From NCBI GenBank assembly GCA_030848705.1, contig CM061239.1, forward strand, positions 85,542,363 through 85,606,362: DNA of 64,000 nucleotides. Direction: 5' to 3'. Origin of the DNA: Heracleum sosnowskyi. Taxonomy: Eukaryota; Streptophyta; Magnoliopsida; Apiales; Apiaceae. Every line of letters begins with the position of its first letter. Position 1 is the stretch's first letter. The position numbers and the translations under genes are program-made. Positions 1 to 12,111 of the stretch are shown here, in pieces. A model generated the notes under the pieces. That model made no database searches. It was not told the origin of the DNA and saw only the letters and a program-made list of their open reading frames with translations.

Positions 1-1116
1 CCAAAAACAAAACAAAATACAAGTTACTATTCATCGTTACTTTGTAAACTCCATATAAAATCGAACAACAAGAGTTTGGTTCTCAACTTTTTACCACACC
101 TTCTACTCTTCAAGGGCTTTCGTTTGAGTCCTACCTCATCACCAGGGGATGCTTGAAGCTCGACTTATTGGCTTTCTAAGGTGAGTGGTCGAAACTGGAA
201 AAGCAGGGCAGTTTCTGTTCTCCGACTTGGGGAAGCGATTTGACTAGGCTACGCTCCTTTGTTGGCCATGACATTTTGAACGAATGTTGCCCATGGAGTG
301 GAGAAGCTATGATTAAAATTTGGTGATTTAAGGATGGATAGAAATGGAGTTATGGATTTTTCTTTCCTTGATGCTTTTGCTGGGCAGAATGGGGGAGAAG
401 AGAGTTCTTCTCTTTCTTTTTCTTTTCTTTATCTTGGTTAATCAATCAAAATGCTGATATTTTGTATAAGTGGTGAGTCATCACCTTGATGCCTTCTTCT
501 TGCGACACTTGTCAAACATGCACTGGTTGAGATAAAGTAACTTTACTGGTTTGCTTTACTGATTCGTTTCCTTTCACATGGATGATCCAAATGTTGCATT
601 CCTCGAATTAATCTTGTTACATGTTACTTCCATGTCTATATTTAATCCTGTAAATGTTGCCTTGTTCCTCTTGAAACGATTCAAAATATTTTCCAAAAAG
701 AGCGAATAAAACGCTACGCGATTCTCGCAGTGAATAGTAACTATTCACTATTCATTCCAACAATTGAATCCTTAAATCAACTTTAATAAAATAATAAAGT
801 TCCAAAATATTAAATCCTCAATTTTCATATCTCATTTCTTGAATATAATAATATATAATTCGCTGCCCGGTCGAATATTACACCAAAATAAAATTTGGAA
901 TTTCTGAATTCCGATCGTCTTTGCATTCACTTATTTACTCCGTAGATCACTAATATGGCTTTGGAATATCCACACTACGTCTCGTACATAGGTGGCATGA
1001 AAAATTTTCTTAACCCTCAAAATCACTATTCATCCACCAAATTCACTATTCACTGATGCACTTAATCATAATAAGAAAAGTTTTAAATTTTACCAAAAAA
1101 ATTTCGGGTTATTACA
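1..1116 (-). repeat. 3' LTR of LARD-A (partial)
   Basis: This segment matches 9083-10204 almost base for base. Read on the minus strand, the LTR starts at 1116 with TGTAATAACCCG, directly after the polypurine tract. Only its first part in element orientation lies in the window. It holds a CT-rich stretch near 405-440 and repeated short TTCACTATTCA motifs near the end. Confidence 0.92.
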
Positions 1117-1129
1117 GTCTCCCCTCCTT
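1117..1129 (-). other. Polypurine tract of LARD-A
   Basis: The minus strand reads AAGGAGGGGAGAC, abutting the LTR start TGTAATAACC. The same tract in the same place occurs in LARD-B (21108-21120) and E1 (35907-35919). It is the plus-strand DNA priming site of the retroelement. Confidence 0.9.
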
Positions 1130-1560
1130 AAAAGGATTCCGTCCCGGAATCATCTTAGGAATAACTGGGGGTACTTCTCTCCCATTGCACTTTCTAACTC
1201 CCAAGTGGATTCTTCCACTTCTTGATTTTCCATAAACCTCTCACTAGCTTGGCAACCTCGTCACTTAGCACTTGCTCTCTTTTATCCGTGATTTCCACAG
1301 GTTGTTCTTTGTAAGTCAGACCAGGTTGTATATCTACCTGCTCGTACTCTAACATATCCCGGGCACCTATAGTATACTGACGTAGCATTGACACATGAAC
1401 CCCGTTATGACCATTCTACAAGTTTGGGGGGGGCAAGGCTGGCTCGTAGGCCCCCTTCCTGACGCGTTTTAAAATCATAAACGGCCCAATGAATCTCGGG
1501 CTCAACTTCCCTTTCTTTTCAAATCTCATTAATTCTTTCCATGGAGATACCTTTAGCATC
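1130..1560 (-). pseudogene. Integrase C-terminus and chromodomain-like tail of gypsy pol (LARD-A)
   Basis: The minus strand encodes a decayed end of gypsy pol. One open piece (1394-1194) starts MSMLRQYTIGARD and continues through VDIQPGLTYKEQPVEI to LVRGLW. It aligns with the better preserved E1 copy at 35632-35886, which has the same VSMLRKY, EQPVEI and LVRVLW blocks. Upstream (1560-1400) lies the integrase tail region, recognisable against E1 35500-35620. Frameshifts and stops break it. Tekay/Del elements carry a chromodomain here that may guide integration to chromatin; that role is family knowledge. Confidence 0.75.
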
Positions 1561-2344
1561 ACGAATCTCTACCTCATATTCTCTATCTTGTTTGTACAGA
1601 AATACACCAGCATAAACTTGCTTGTCATTCATCAACTTGCCATTTAGCTTATCAATAGCAGTACTATCTCTATACTCGCGGGCTTAGTCCGCATGCTTTC
1701 TCTGTCTGTCTTGGTTGTCACTAGCCGCTTGTTGGTGAAATCTTTTGTCTTTCTAGTTTGTCGGACTAACTTGGGTTTTGTGTAAAATCTCATCCTTTAA
1801 TTCCCGATCATTCGGAATCCCTCTCTATCTTATTTTAATTAAGGGTATTGGCCACCACATTGGCCTTCTCCGGATGGTAGTGTATCTCACAGTCATAATT
1901 CTAGGTCAATTCTAGCCATTTCTCCATCTCGTGTTATCTACTATCACGGGTAACTCAAAGCCAATTCATTACATTCCATAAAAATTGGTGGGTGCATTAG
2001 TCAACCCAAAAATAACCTTGCTGAAAACTCGAAGTGTCTATTCCTAGTATGAATCGCAGTCTTGGGTATATCCTCGGATTTAACTTCCAATTGGTGATAT
2101 CCAATTCTTAAATAAATTTGGAAATACACAGCGTTCTTTCGCTGATCAAACAATCATTTACAAGGGCACCTAATCTCCATGTCGAACTCATATTTCTAGT
2201 TCACAACTTGGATGTACCAGTCTTATGGGAAAATCCCTCGATTGACTATTTCTACTTGTAATTATTCTCTTAGTGGCTCGGCCGTAAGGTTTAATTATCA
2301 TGCAACTTCTTGATATACAACGATACATTAGCTCTGTCTAAACA
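1561..2344 (-). pseudogene. Decayed pol remnant (RNase H end and RT scraps) of LARD-A
   Basis: No long open frame survives. By alignment to LARD-B, the stretch near 1840-1910 corresponds to the RNase H/integrase junction that reads DCEILYHPxKANVVADALSR in E1. The stretch near 1980-2180 corresponds to the RT palm entry (an LFDQ-like block and a GITSWKL piece equivalent to GYHQL). At 2190 LARD-A lacks about 490 bp that LARD-B keeps (protease and RT N-terminus). Confidence 0.6.
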
Positions 2345-2590
2345 GTATGGAAGGGCACCTGCTATTTAAAGGTCCTGACAGTGGGCTGCTTGTTGGAGGT
2401 AGCCCTGGTTGAAACCTACTGGCTTTCTTTTATTCTGTGTTCACAAACTCCGGAACAAACCTCAATAATTCGGAAAACTTGGCCTCATACTCGGTCACAG
2501 TCATGGTTTCTTGTTTTAACTCTTTAACTTTCATTTTCATCCGGGTCTCCATATTTTTCCGAAAATTATTCCTCTAGAACCACACACGCT
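2345..2590 (-). pseudogene. gag remnant of LARD-A
   Basis: The minus strand reads a gag-like block with KVKELKxETMTVTEYEAKF, followed by FSELLRFVPEFVNTE and an in-frame stop. This is the conserved middle of Tekay-type gag, usually followed by KARRFQ, here KASRFQPGL. It is about 97% identical to LARD-B 22826-23071. No zinc-knuckle array was seen nearby. Confidence 0.7.
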
Positions 2591-3439
2591 ACACCTCTCC
2601 CAAGTCACAATACCAGCTCCCTCTGACTCCATCGTCAGTACTTATCTTGCTAACCCAGAGGTAGTGTCCATTCGTAAACAACTCCTCCAAAATCTCAATT
2701 CCACTATAGGGCATCTGTCTAACACCGTTGTCACTGGAGTTCACGACACATCGCTATTCTTTTCACATATATCGATGGACACGCTTTCCATTATCATAAT
2801 ATCCTTGGGAGAATAACCAATTTCATTGATATATTACTAACATTCTATTCGTCTTAGGGATTCGCTCCTGTCATAGGCGATTTCGTTGCGAATCTAATTC
2901 CTATCAGCGAATTTTGACTTATTTGACCTGGTTGGCCTCCCCTTGAAATTCAATAAGGATAACAAAATTTATGGGGCCTTGAAAGATAGCTCCCATGTCA
3001 AAGAAAATGTCACACACTGGTGATCATAAGGTTATGAGTTTTAAGGTAACCTTATTGGAGGTAAGAGAATTTTACCGAGAGATCAATATGATCATAAGAA
3101 CTCAACGTTGTGTGCCTCAATTGAGACATTACTAAAGGTAATTAGCCTTCTTGTATTTCACAACTTACAAGTGATGGCGTCCCATCCGACTTCTATCACA
3201 CAGACAGATAGTCCTTGTAGCCCCTATAAGTGTAGGGTTGTTCGTCTCAGTGGAAGTTGAAAGTATGAAAGCAATTCGAGATCAATTTAATGATTATCGC
3301 CTTTCGATAATATTTCTCAAAGGAACACCTTGGATTAAAATTGAACAGATTCCAAAGGTGCGATTTACAAGAAAAGGGTAGCCATAAAGATACTGGTATT
3401 CAACAAACAAGTGGTGAGGTATCACCATAGGGTCATTCA
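2591..3439. other. LARD-A interior, no recognisable gene
   Basis: This part of the interior lies between the gag remnant and the conserved 106-codon ORF. It is nearly identical to LARD-B 23072-23933 but has no domain I can name. Stops occur in all frames. Confidence 0.6.
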
Positions 3440-3760
3440 TTATTTGAAGAAAAGTGAAAGCTTAAATAACATCATTTGACAGGGCTTCGAAAGCCTGAAA
3501 GTAGGCATTGTGATAGCCTCTGGCACAATTGAAACTGAATATCGTTTAACACAAGCGTTATAAAACAACTTCGAAGATGGAATATACCATTTATCAGAAT
3601 TCTTTCCTGGAGAGAGGTCAAGATAGATCATAGATTGGGGAGGTACCCCACATAATTTGAAAATGGGGAGGGTATTACCAAGGTCTCTAGGGATGCCTTT
3701 TACGTCGGCTCCTCTAATGGATAATCGTTCAATTCCAAAGCTTTTCTTTTCCACGCACAC
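3440..3760 (-). CDS. Conserved 106-codon ORF in the LARD interior, function unknown
   Basis: This 106-codon minus-strand frame starts at 3760 and ends at 3440. LARD-B has a frame of the same length and register at 24254-23934. By hand count the two proteins differ at about 16 of 106 positions, with no indel and no stop. The central block GVPPQSMIYLDLSPGKNSDK is unchanged, and the tail is identical through KPCQMMLFKLSLFFK. I recognise no domain. It lies between PBS and gag, where some plant gypsy lineages carry extra ORFs. Chance survival between recent copies is quite possible. Confidence 0.3.
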   Translation of the reverse strand: MCVEKKSFGIERLSIRGADVKGIPRDLGNTLPIFKLCGVPPQSMIYLDLSPGKNSDKWYIPSSKLFYNACVKRYSVSIVPEAITMPTFRLSKPCQMMLFKLSLFFK

Positions 3761-5291
3761 CCTAAGGTGCTCGATACTTACGTTATTGCCGACTCATAAT
3801 AGTCGCTAAGGATTCAACCATCGACCTTTGCAATCGCAGGGAATTCTATTCGACTAGGCGCAAACATCCCAAGTAAGCGTTCTGTTCTATAAGAAGACTT
3901 CGATACCGTTGTTGCCGTAGCAATGACAATTCCACATGTCGACTGGGCGGTACTTCGGAAGATCGTTAGAAACTACAAGATTAAATCTGGTCTCTATTTC
4001 AATCATCCTTATATCCAATATTCCTTCTCCCATATCAATCTCTTGCGCTACATAAGCTTAACACTTTTGGCACAATAGCCTTTTCATTTAAGTCAATCCA
4101 GGAATTTCTCAGTCCGTCTTGGTCCTTAAATATATTTCGCCTTTACCATCCAATCTCAACTTCATCATTTTATCTCTACAATCCATTATAGCAATCAGGG
4201 TCTGTCCACCAACCCCTATAACGGCTATCTTACCCAATCCACAGGGTTCGCTCTAATTTCCACTCTCTTTGGTGACATCCTCTGGTAATCAGAAAGACAA
4301 GGTTTGCCAAAATTTGCTGAATTTCTTTCCAAAATCAGGGAAATTTGTTCAATCTATTTACCTACTAGTAATGCTCGGATCTGATTTCCGACCTTTCTGT
4401 TCTATCCTCATAATTCCTTCCTGGTTTCCTGAGGGTGGTAAATCTCGTTCTCGATTCCGTCCTAGCGTGCTTGTCTTACAATAACATTTACATGGTACAT
4501 ATACCCAAGATTCTCCTTGAGATAATAAAATCCCTCAATGATGTAATGGACACTCTTTCCAGTGGAATCGCTGGTCGTGGGGGATTGAAACCTCATAGCC
4601 CAAGCAATTCCTTACACTATACTAGGCAACTAAGTACCCTTAATCGTTCGTGAAAATCTGAACACCTTGGTTCTTACGTATGTCGCCTCCTTATGGGCAA
4701 CTATAACTGACTACGAGTAACAGGTTTCGTTCAAGTCGAATCAATCCACTGATACTGGCTATACTGCCTCTACCTCTTCTGCCTTGGAGACTCTACTCCA
4801 TTTTCTTTGTCATACCTCTTGATGAATCATGAACGATCCTTAACCTCTCGTCTCGTCCCTTATTTATCCCTTGAAGGTTCGTCTGGTCTTATTATTAGAC
4901 CTCAAGTAACACACCACATCTTTATCAATCAACACGTCCTCTACAAGATTCTTTCCTTGACCCACTATGGGGTCTTCCTCTAGATCCTCCTATGGATCTT
5001 CCTTTATCGGGTCTCCGTCCATTTCAAGGAACGCATCATCAAATGCCTACTCGAAGGCCTCGGGATCTGGTATCTCAGAATCCCATCCATCTATAACTCA
5101 TACGAATCGAGGTGACTAACCATGAAGTCCTAAGTACGGTTTCCCAAAAGAAGTCCCCTCTCGGGCTTCATCTTAAACAGTCAGGGTCATGTCCTCTAAC
5201 CCGACTACGAACTCAATTTGAGCTCTAGATGCTCTTATCATTATTAAGGGTATTGTAAGACTCGATCTCCTATCATTTCTGAGGACTGTAA
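3761..5291 (-). pseudogene. 5' interior of LARD-A with gag N-terminus-like scraps
   Basis: Downstream of the PBS on the minus strand, stop-broken frames resemble an acidic gag N-terminus, for example DPEAFE followed by AFDDAFLEMDGDPIKEDP and EDLEEDP (about 5100-4930). The rest (4900-3761) is non-coding as far as I can see. Plus-strand frames at 4269-4653 are incidental. Confidence 0.45.
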
Positions 5292-5309
5292 CCTAACTCT
5301 CTGATACCA
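5292..5309 (-). other. Primer-binding site (initiator tRNA-Met type), LARD-A
   Basis: The minus strand reads TGGTATCAGAGAGTTAGG, four bases inside the 5' LTR end. It fits the 3' end of plant initiator tRNA-Met (TGGTATCAGAGC consensus) except for one base: A where LARD-B has C. Confidence 0.9.
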
Positions 5310-5313
5310 TCTC

Positions 5314-8300
5314 TGTAACAGCCCCAAATCCGGGGTCAGGGATTTAGGGTAGTCACAATCCATGTACTCCTTGCCTTACCTGTATTACTCACACCATTCA
5401 TAATTCACCTGCTCATGACCCCACAATATATGTCTCTCACACACACACACATGTTAGAGTCTCAGAAACGACACAACACAACAACTGTAGAATAAATAAT
5501 TTTTATTACAATACCCAAATGTCTTTTGAATCTGTTACTGATACAATTTCTAAGTATTGTTACATTACCAACTTAGCCTTCTGATGCTCACAATCCTCTA
5601 ATACCATTCATGTCTATACATAAGTTGAATGCCAAAAGCCGTAGCCTGATTCGATTGGTTCGTACTACTCTTCGGGATCACTGCTAGAAACTGTTTATGG
5701 AAACGCCTTGCGGGGTATGTGCCGTCCCATTGGCATCCTGCTTCGCTGCTATATAATATATATAAAACAATAGCAAGAGTGAGCGATAGCTCAGCAAGGT
5801 AATAAAAGAAATATGGCATAATCCTGCCTTTAACTCAACCCAGAATAAAGCAGGTATAAGACAATAATTTGTCAAAATATCTCGATACTGAAATTATTTC
5901 CTTATCGGAATGTATTGCCAAAAACAGTACCATTAATGTACTTCAAATATCATTTCATAATATTTCTGCAAGCTTTTGCTATATTAGGAACAAAGTTCTA
6001 GTATAATATAAAAGATAAGGTTTCAAAGTAAACCAATATAACTCTTCCAAAAATATCTGATATGTAAGCAGAATATCAACACATAACTTAAAAGAAGTTA
6101 TAAGATGATTCAGTATAAACAACTCCCTTACCATAACTCATGTTATGTAAGGTATCCACAGAGTCATATGATATAAAAGAGGAAGTTATGAGGAAAATTA
6201 ATATAATATTTCCGTAACCCAAAATCCACTTAGGTATATATATCCTTAATCAGGTTTTATCAGAGTCATACTCATAAAATAAAAGATGAAGTTGCAAGAA
6301 TTTATTGACACTTCATTTCCAAACACTTTTTGACCCCCTGCCAACACGATTGGTTCATCACCCCAATACATGTTGCAGGAATATCCAAATTGGATGATGA
6401 ACTAATATTGGAGTTGCTACCGCGCCCGTTGTGCCTAACCTTGCTATGATCAGTAGGAGGTCGCACCGCTCAAATATGTTTTCTACATGTAGATGGAAGA
6501 ATCACGACGGCCTGACATTGTCTACCGCCTTCCAGTGACCTCCCGGCCCATTTGGGGCCATAAAAGTTGGATGGGTCAATCGCAACTGGACCACTTACAC
6601 CACTCCTAGTTCAGATGAAATCCATGACTCTGAAACGTAAAGGTCGTCCTCCTTTCCCCAAGTGTAACACTTGTTGATACGACTCCACTAAGTAGTTATA
6701 TCTAGGTTGGAAAGGAAGATTCCCCAATATTTCCCAAGCTAGGCTTGTTAATGGATATCGACTTGTTCCATGAATTTACCCCTCGATCGTTGAGGTGGTA
6801 ACACAATATTTGACTTGCTGCAATTACATTGTTCCGAAAAATATCGGTCTCTTGACAGTTTTTGAATTGAGAGTTTAAAAAGAGTAGTTGTCACTTAAAT
6901 CAGGTTTCCCATATTTTTGATAGTTGAGCGAGCATTTAAATCCCCTTTAAAAGACAAATTTAAATGGAAAAACATTGTTTTGGGAACCTCTTTTTGATTT
7001 GAAAATAATTAATAATATTTATTAAAAATACGTAGCCTTAAACGAATATTTGAAATAATATTCATTAAGTAAGTATCCTCAAATGAATATTTGAAAATAA
7101 TATTTATTAAATAATTAAGCCTCAAATGACTATTCAAAATAATATTCATTAATTAATAAATTTCAAATGAATATTCGAAAATAATCTTCATTAAATAATT
7201 AATCTCAAATGAATATAAATGATATTCTGTAAGTCGATAATCCTCAAATGAATATTAATAAATAATATTCTTAAAATGAATATTAATAAATAATATTCTT
7301 AAAGTCAATAATCCTCAAATTAACATAAATGATATTCTGTAAGTCGATAATCCTCAAATGAATATAAATGATATTCTATAAGTCGATAATCCTCAAATGA
7401 ATATTCATACATAATATAAATAGTAAATCCTCGAATAACAGTACCCGATATCTTTATCGGAAAATAACATTTATCATATACAAAATATAATCACTTCTGA
7501 TCTTTCAAGAAAATCACACGCCCTTATCCTAGGGCAAATATAAAGCCCTGGCTTATAGCTGATATCCCATATCTAGCTTATAAGCCAGTTACCAAATCAT
7601 TTTCAAATAATAACCTTCGAATGAGGTAATATTCAAATAACATTCCTCAAATCATTTCCAGGTAATTAATACTTTCTAGAAATATAATTAATATTTAATA
7701 ATAATATTCTTCAAGATGAATAGTACTCTGCCGCTGGAATCCCTCCGGGTTTCCACGACTATCTATATAACACAAATATCGACTCCCGGTCTAGAGTCGA
7801 AACAATAAACATGCTCTTATCTATAGAGCTATAAGGTATCCCGGTTCATAAGTACATTATCTCACAGCTCGTATAATATCCAAAAGTCAAATTCTATTTA
7901 ACACGATATATAACATGTATCGCAAAACTGTATAACTCCACACATGGCAACAACAGTAATATATAATCAATACTTCAAAGTATAGATTTAGGAAACTTGC
8001 CACAATACTCACAACAAAGATTTGATATATATAACTTGGGAATACACAAGTATTGAATATTTGAAAATATACCTACTCTGAACAATAGAGTAAGGTTTAG
8101 TAAACTTTCCTGATGCTCGAGAAGTGATAGGGGTTCGCGACGATGCCGGACAATCTAGACAAAGTCAAACGAAAACACACGGTTAATCCCCTCGATAAAC
8201 CACTTATAACTCAATGCTTAAACACGTAAGCGAAATACAACCAAGGCGTTACTTGCTCGCTCTAGCGTCACACTAAGTCCATGTTATTCATCAATTACTT

Positions 8301-10204
8301 ATATCATAAGTTTGGTTCGAAATCCATCCTCAAATCCAAGTTATACTTAACCATTTGGAACCTTGGTTTCTAAGTCTTGTTTTCAGTGGTTTTCACTTGC
8401 GCGACCTCGACTAAAACATTTTTATAAAATCGAAATATAATCTTTTTAATCCGAATCGTTTTCGTGAGCCTTCCTAACTGTCTCTAGTATTATTCCTGAA
8501 AGTTTCACATTTTAATATGGCTTCTAAGTGGTCCAAATATAGCCTCAAAGGGACTGACCAGAGAGGGGTTGTTCCTCCGAACGACGTTTACTAAAACTCA
8601 CTTTTCTCTTAAACCGTAAATCGTATCGACATGATATTTATATCAAAACAAACCTTAAAACAAGGCCTACATGTTCATGGTCGATGTTGCCCAAAAATAT
8701 TCCAAGACCAGTTCGCAATTCTTGCTCAAAACAGCCTTAAATCAAATGGGCATTACGACGGCTATAACTCGGATATTCCCAAATTTCAAATCATCCAAAA
8801 TGCATATCGATCACTCCACTCAACATATACATCTTATTCAACCAAGAACTGAGGCCAAGCAATGCCTTTACGTTCTTAAAACTCAATATAACTTATAACA
8901 AAGCCCAATCATAGCTACTAAGATCATAAGCATGCTTTTACACCATTAAAGCTTCAAAAATCACTTAATACATTCAAGGGTTCAAGGTTCATACCTCCTC
9001 CAAGCTTGTTTACTTCCAATGCACCTATATAAACTTAGATCCTTGCTTAATACTACCTTTGGAAGCCACAAACTCAATATCCAAAAACAAAACAAAATAC
9101 AAGTTACTATTCATCGTTACTTTGTAAAATCCATATAAACTCGAAAAACAAGAGTTTGGTTCTCAACTTTTTACCACACCTTCTACTCTTCAAGGGCGTT
9201 CGTTTGAGTCCTACCTCATCACCAGGGGATGCTTGAAGCTCGACTTATTGGCTTTCTAAGGTGAGTGGTCGAAACTGGAAAAGCAGGGCAGTTTCTGTTC
9301 TCCGACTTGGGGAAGCAATTTGACTAGGCTACGCTCCTTTGTTGGCCATGAAATTTTGAACGAATGTTGCCCAAGGAGTGGAGAAGCTATGGTTAAAGTT
9401 TGGTGATTTAAGGATGGATAGAAATGGAGTTATGGATTTTGCTTTCCTTGATGCTTTTGCTGGGCAGAATGGGGGAGAAGAGAGTTCTTCTCTTTCTTTT
9501 TCTTTTCTTTATCTTGGTTAATCAATCAAAATGCTGATATTTTGTATAAGTGGTGAGTCATCACCTTGATGCCTTCTTCTTGCGACACTTGTCAAACATG
9601 CACTGGTTGAGATAAAGTAACTTTACTGGTTTGCTTTACTGATTCGTTTCCTTTCATATGGATGATCCAAATGTTGCATTCCTCAAATTAATCTTGTTAC
9701 ATGTTACTTCCATGTCTATATTTAATCCTGTAAATATTGCCTTGTTCCTCTTGAAACGATTCAAAATATTTTCCAAAAAGAGCGAATAAAACGCTACGCG
9801 ATTCTCGCAGTGAATAGTAACTATTCACTATTCATTCCAACAATCGAATCCTTAAATCGACTTTAATAAAATAATAAAGTTCCAAAATATTAAATCCTCA
9901 AATCCTCAATTTTCATATCTCATTTCTTGAATATAATAATATATAATTTGCTGCCCGGTCGAATATTACACCAAAATAAAATTTGGAATTTCTGAATTCC
10001 GATCGTCTTTGCATTCACTTATTTACTCCGTAGATCACTAATATGACTTTGGAATATCCACACTACGTCTCGTACATAGGTGGCATGAAAAATTTTCTTA
10101 ACCCTCAAAATCACTATTCATCCACCAAATTCACTATTCATTGATGCACTTAATCATAATAAGAAAAGTTTTAAATTTTACCAAAACAATTTCGGGTTAT
10201 TACA
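5314..10204 (-). repeat. 5' LTR of LARD-A, 4.9 kb
   Basis: On the minus strand the LTR runs from TGTAATAACCCG (10204) to GGGGCTGTTACA (5314). The plus-strand ends therefore read TGTAACAGCCCC and GGGTTATTACA. The beginning (5314-6100) and the block near 8100-8350 are very close to the LARD-B LTR. The stretches 6200-8000 and 8450-10204 are much less alike. ORFs inside it (5598-5875, 8631-8898) are not credible genes. Confidence 0.88.
6990..7440. repeat. AT-rich degenerate tandem repeat in the LARD-A LTR
   Basis: Variants of CCTCAAATGAATATT followed by AATAATATTCATTAA recur about every 50-60 bases, at least eight times. Related but shorter AATAATATT blocks occur in LTRs of E1 (37900-38200) and E6 (40650-41000), so this is a family trait rather than a one-off expansion. 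Confidence 0.7.
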
Positions 10205-10455
10205 CTATTGTGTTATATTGTGATAACAATGCAGCAATAACACAAGCCAAAGAACCTAGGTCTCATAAAAATTCTAAACATGTTTTGCGGCGCTTTCATT
10301 TGATTAGGGAGATCATTGAAAGAGGAGATGTCAAAATTGAGAGAGTTGACACACATAACAACGTAGCAGACCCACTCACAAAGACATTGTCTCATATTCA
10401 CTTTGATCGTCATAAAGTGAAGATGGGTATAAGATACCAGTGTGATTGGCTTTAG
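10205..10455 (+). pseudogene. Ty1/copia RNase H C-terminal fragment
   Basis: The open frame encodes the end of copia pol: LYCDNNAAITQAKEPRSHKN, then KHVLRRFHLIREI, then NNVADPLTKTL, with a stop at 10453-10455. The motifs match the copia RNase H tail (YCDNxxA, KHIxxxxHxIRE, ADxxTK). The apparent upstream start at 10141 lies in the LARD-A LTR, so that N-terminus is an artefact of the insertion. Confidence 0.9.
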
Positions 10456-11713
10456 TTCAAGTGGGAGATTGAAAGTGTTTGTCCTAAATCCAATCATGTA
10501 TGATGAGTTAGGAAGAACTTTCTTGTATTTTTATTTGATTTCATTAATGTTAATAAAAGACTTGTTTTGTTTTTATTACGGGCTTTATCTATTTAAAGTG
10601 TTTTAAATAAGATGTTCCATAGTTTAGAGTAAAGCTTCTAGAATTATAATGAGATTATAATAGTGAGATCTAGAAGATGATAACTCTGGACTTAAACAGT
10701 TCCTGATCATAGGATAACTAATCGGAAGTTGGTGAATCCACAAAGATTGGTACATACTATGCTTGCTCCCGTCAGGAGGATGTCTGTTCTCATAGGCATT
10801 TGTGTGGTGACACTATAGCTAGTATGTAGGTGCTTGTTAGGGAATAAGTTTACTGAACATGACTTGATAAGTTGAACAACTAATGGAGTTTACTCACGTG
10901 TTAATAGTTATTCACTGAGTGATAGTTGTACAAGTGTCCTTAGACTTGAGATCGTTAGAGTAATCTTGTATATAATGAACTATGCTTTGGATTAGTCCTT
11001 ATTCTCAAGGACATCCATTAGGTCTATTCTGGGCATAGGGATTTGTGTATGGAGATAGTTAACGTCAATAAAGGATCTACCCCTTCCAGTAAAGGAAGAG
11101 AATATCCTATGTTATTCTTAGTATGCGAGTTCTGGAATCTTTAGTCAGAGTGTATGAAATTAGAAAGGAGTTTCTAATTTGCATTAATATGAACTTAGAA
11201 TTATGAATAAGAAATCATATGATTAAATTTGATAGGCCTGACACGAGATTCATGCCTTGTATTTAATCGGGATATTGTAGGGTAGAAGGAATTGATTGTA
11301 CCGAAACTAGTCACTGACAGGTTCTTGGTATTCTAAGCAGTGAATTCATATTATCCGGATAGTCGCGATATGTTGAGAAGCATCACTCACGATGTAGAAT
11401 AAATATAATTAATCAGTTAATTATATTTAATGAATTATTAGAATTCATATAAATAATAAATAAAAGTTTATTATTATTTATTTCTACTACCGGCTTAATA
11501 TTGAACCTACAGGGTCACACAATAAAAAAATATTTTCTTTGATGAAAAGATTTAAATTATGAGAGAGGAAGAATTATTTTCTAAATAGTTTAGAAAAAGA
11601 AATAATGATTAAAATAGTTTTAATCATTATTAAAGCATTTTAGAAATGCGGGGTTAATATATATATATATATATATATATATAAAGATATATTATTAAAA
11701 CCCTAAGAAAGCC

Positions 11714-11722
11714 CTATAAATA
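11714..11722 (+). promoter_or_regulatory. Putative TATA box of the copia LTR
   Basis: CTATAAATA sits about 1.2 kb into the LTR, with the CT tract beginning about 70 bases downstream. This spacing is what a U3 promoter with a pyrimidine-rich transcribed leader would show. Inferred from sequence only. Confidence 0.5.
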
Positions 11723-11785
11723 GAATGAGATAGTTCATTCTAAGGCATAACTTGTTTTTGTGAAAAACCTAGAAAAGGAGCTAGC

Positions 11786-11789
<4 letters not shown>

Positions 11790-11867
<78 letters not shown>

Positions 11868-11873
11868 CTCTCT
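11790..11873. repeat. (CT)n microsatellite in the copia LTR
   Basis: About 36 uninterrupted CT dinucleotides, then a short TTTTT break and more CT. It sits just after the predicted LTR transcription start, so it would lie in the element's 5' leader. Confidence 0.95.
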
Positions 11874-12111
11874 AAAAGGTGTTAGAGTTTTTTGAAGAAT
11901 TCATCGAAGGAAAATTCTTGGTGGATACCGGTAGAGTGCTTCACACTCTGAGGAGCAACTGCTTACTACCATCGATTTTAAAGCTTCGATTCGCAAGGTA
12001 AGGTTACGATTCCCCTCGCTCTAGATTTTATATGTTTTTCTATATGTGCGATACATGGTTTTTACGGAATAATTGTTATATCATGCTTCCGCTCATCCGT
12101 AAATTCCTTCA

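Larger units (their letters stand above)
1..10204 (-). mobile_element. LARD-A: non-autonomous Ty3/gypsy element, 3' LTR cut by window edge
   Basis: Minus-strand LTR retrotransposon. In element order: 5' LTR 10204 to 5314, primer-binding site 5309-5292, degenerate interior 5313-1117, polypurine tract 1129-1117, then 3' LTR from 1116 leftward off the window. Positions 1-1116 repeat 9083-10204 with about 20 hand-counted substitutions plus a short indel. The LTR (4891 bp) is longer than the interior (4197 bp). The interior keeps only scraps of gag and the pol end, so it cannot encode its own machinery. It is inserted in the copia RNase H sequence that resumes at 10205. Its outer TSD cannot be tested because the left end is missing. 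Confidence 0.9.
10205..12111 (+). mobile_element. E3: Ty1/copia element, 3' part only
   Basis: This is the right-hand remainder of a plus-strand copia element: RNase H end (10205-10455), polypurine tract AAGTGGGAGAT just before the LTR (about 10459-10469), and 3' LTR (10470-12111). The left part lies beyond LARD-A, which split it within RNase H. Its right end abuts an LTR stub of another gypsy element. The 5' LTR is outside the window, so the exact right border is inferred from a TGAAAG start and a CCTTCA end. Confidence 0.82.
10470..12111 (+). repeat. 3' LTR of the copia element
   Basis: The LTR begins TGAAAGTGTTTGTCC directly after a purine tract and is inferred to end at CCTTCA (12111), an imperfect inverted match to the start. 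Length is about 1.64 kb. It holds a TATA box, a TA microsatellite (11659-11682) and a long CT microsatellite. The sequence after 12111 is homologous to gypsy LTR starts in reverse orientation, which supports the border. Confidence 0.72.

Noticed and set aside
4269..4653. Plus-strand ORFs in the LARD-A interior with partners at 24614-25148
   Set aside because: They run opposite to the element, overlap each other and have frame differences between copies; probably shadows.
10141..10455. Full 104-codon copia ORF with start at 10141
   Set aside because: The first 21 codons are LARD-A LTR sequence; true copia homology begins at 10205.
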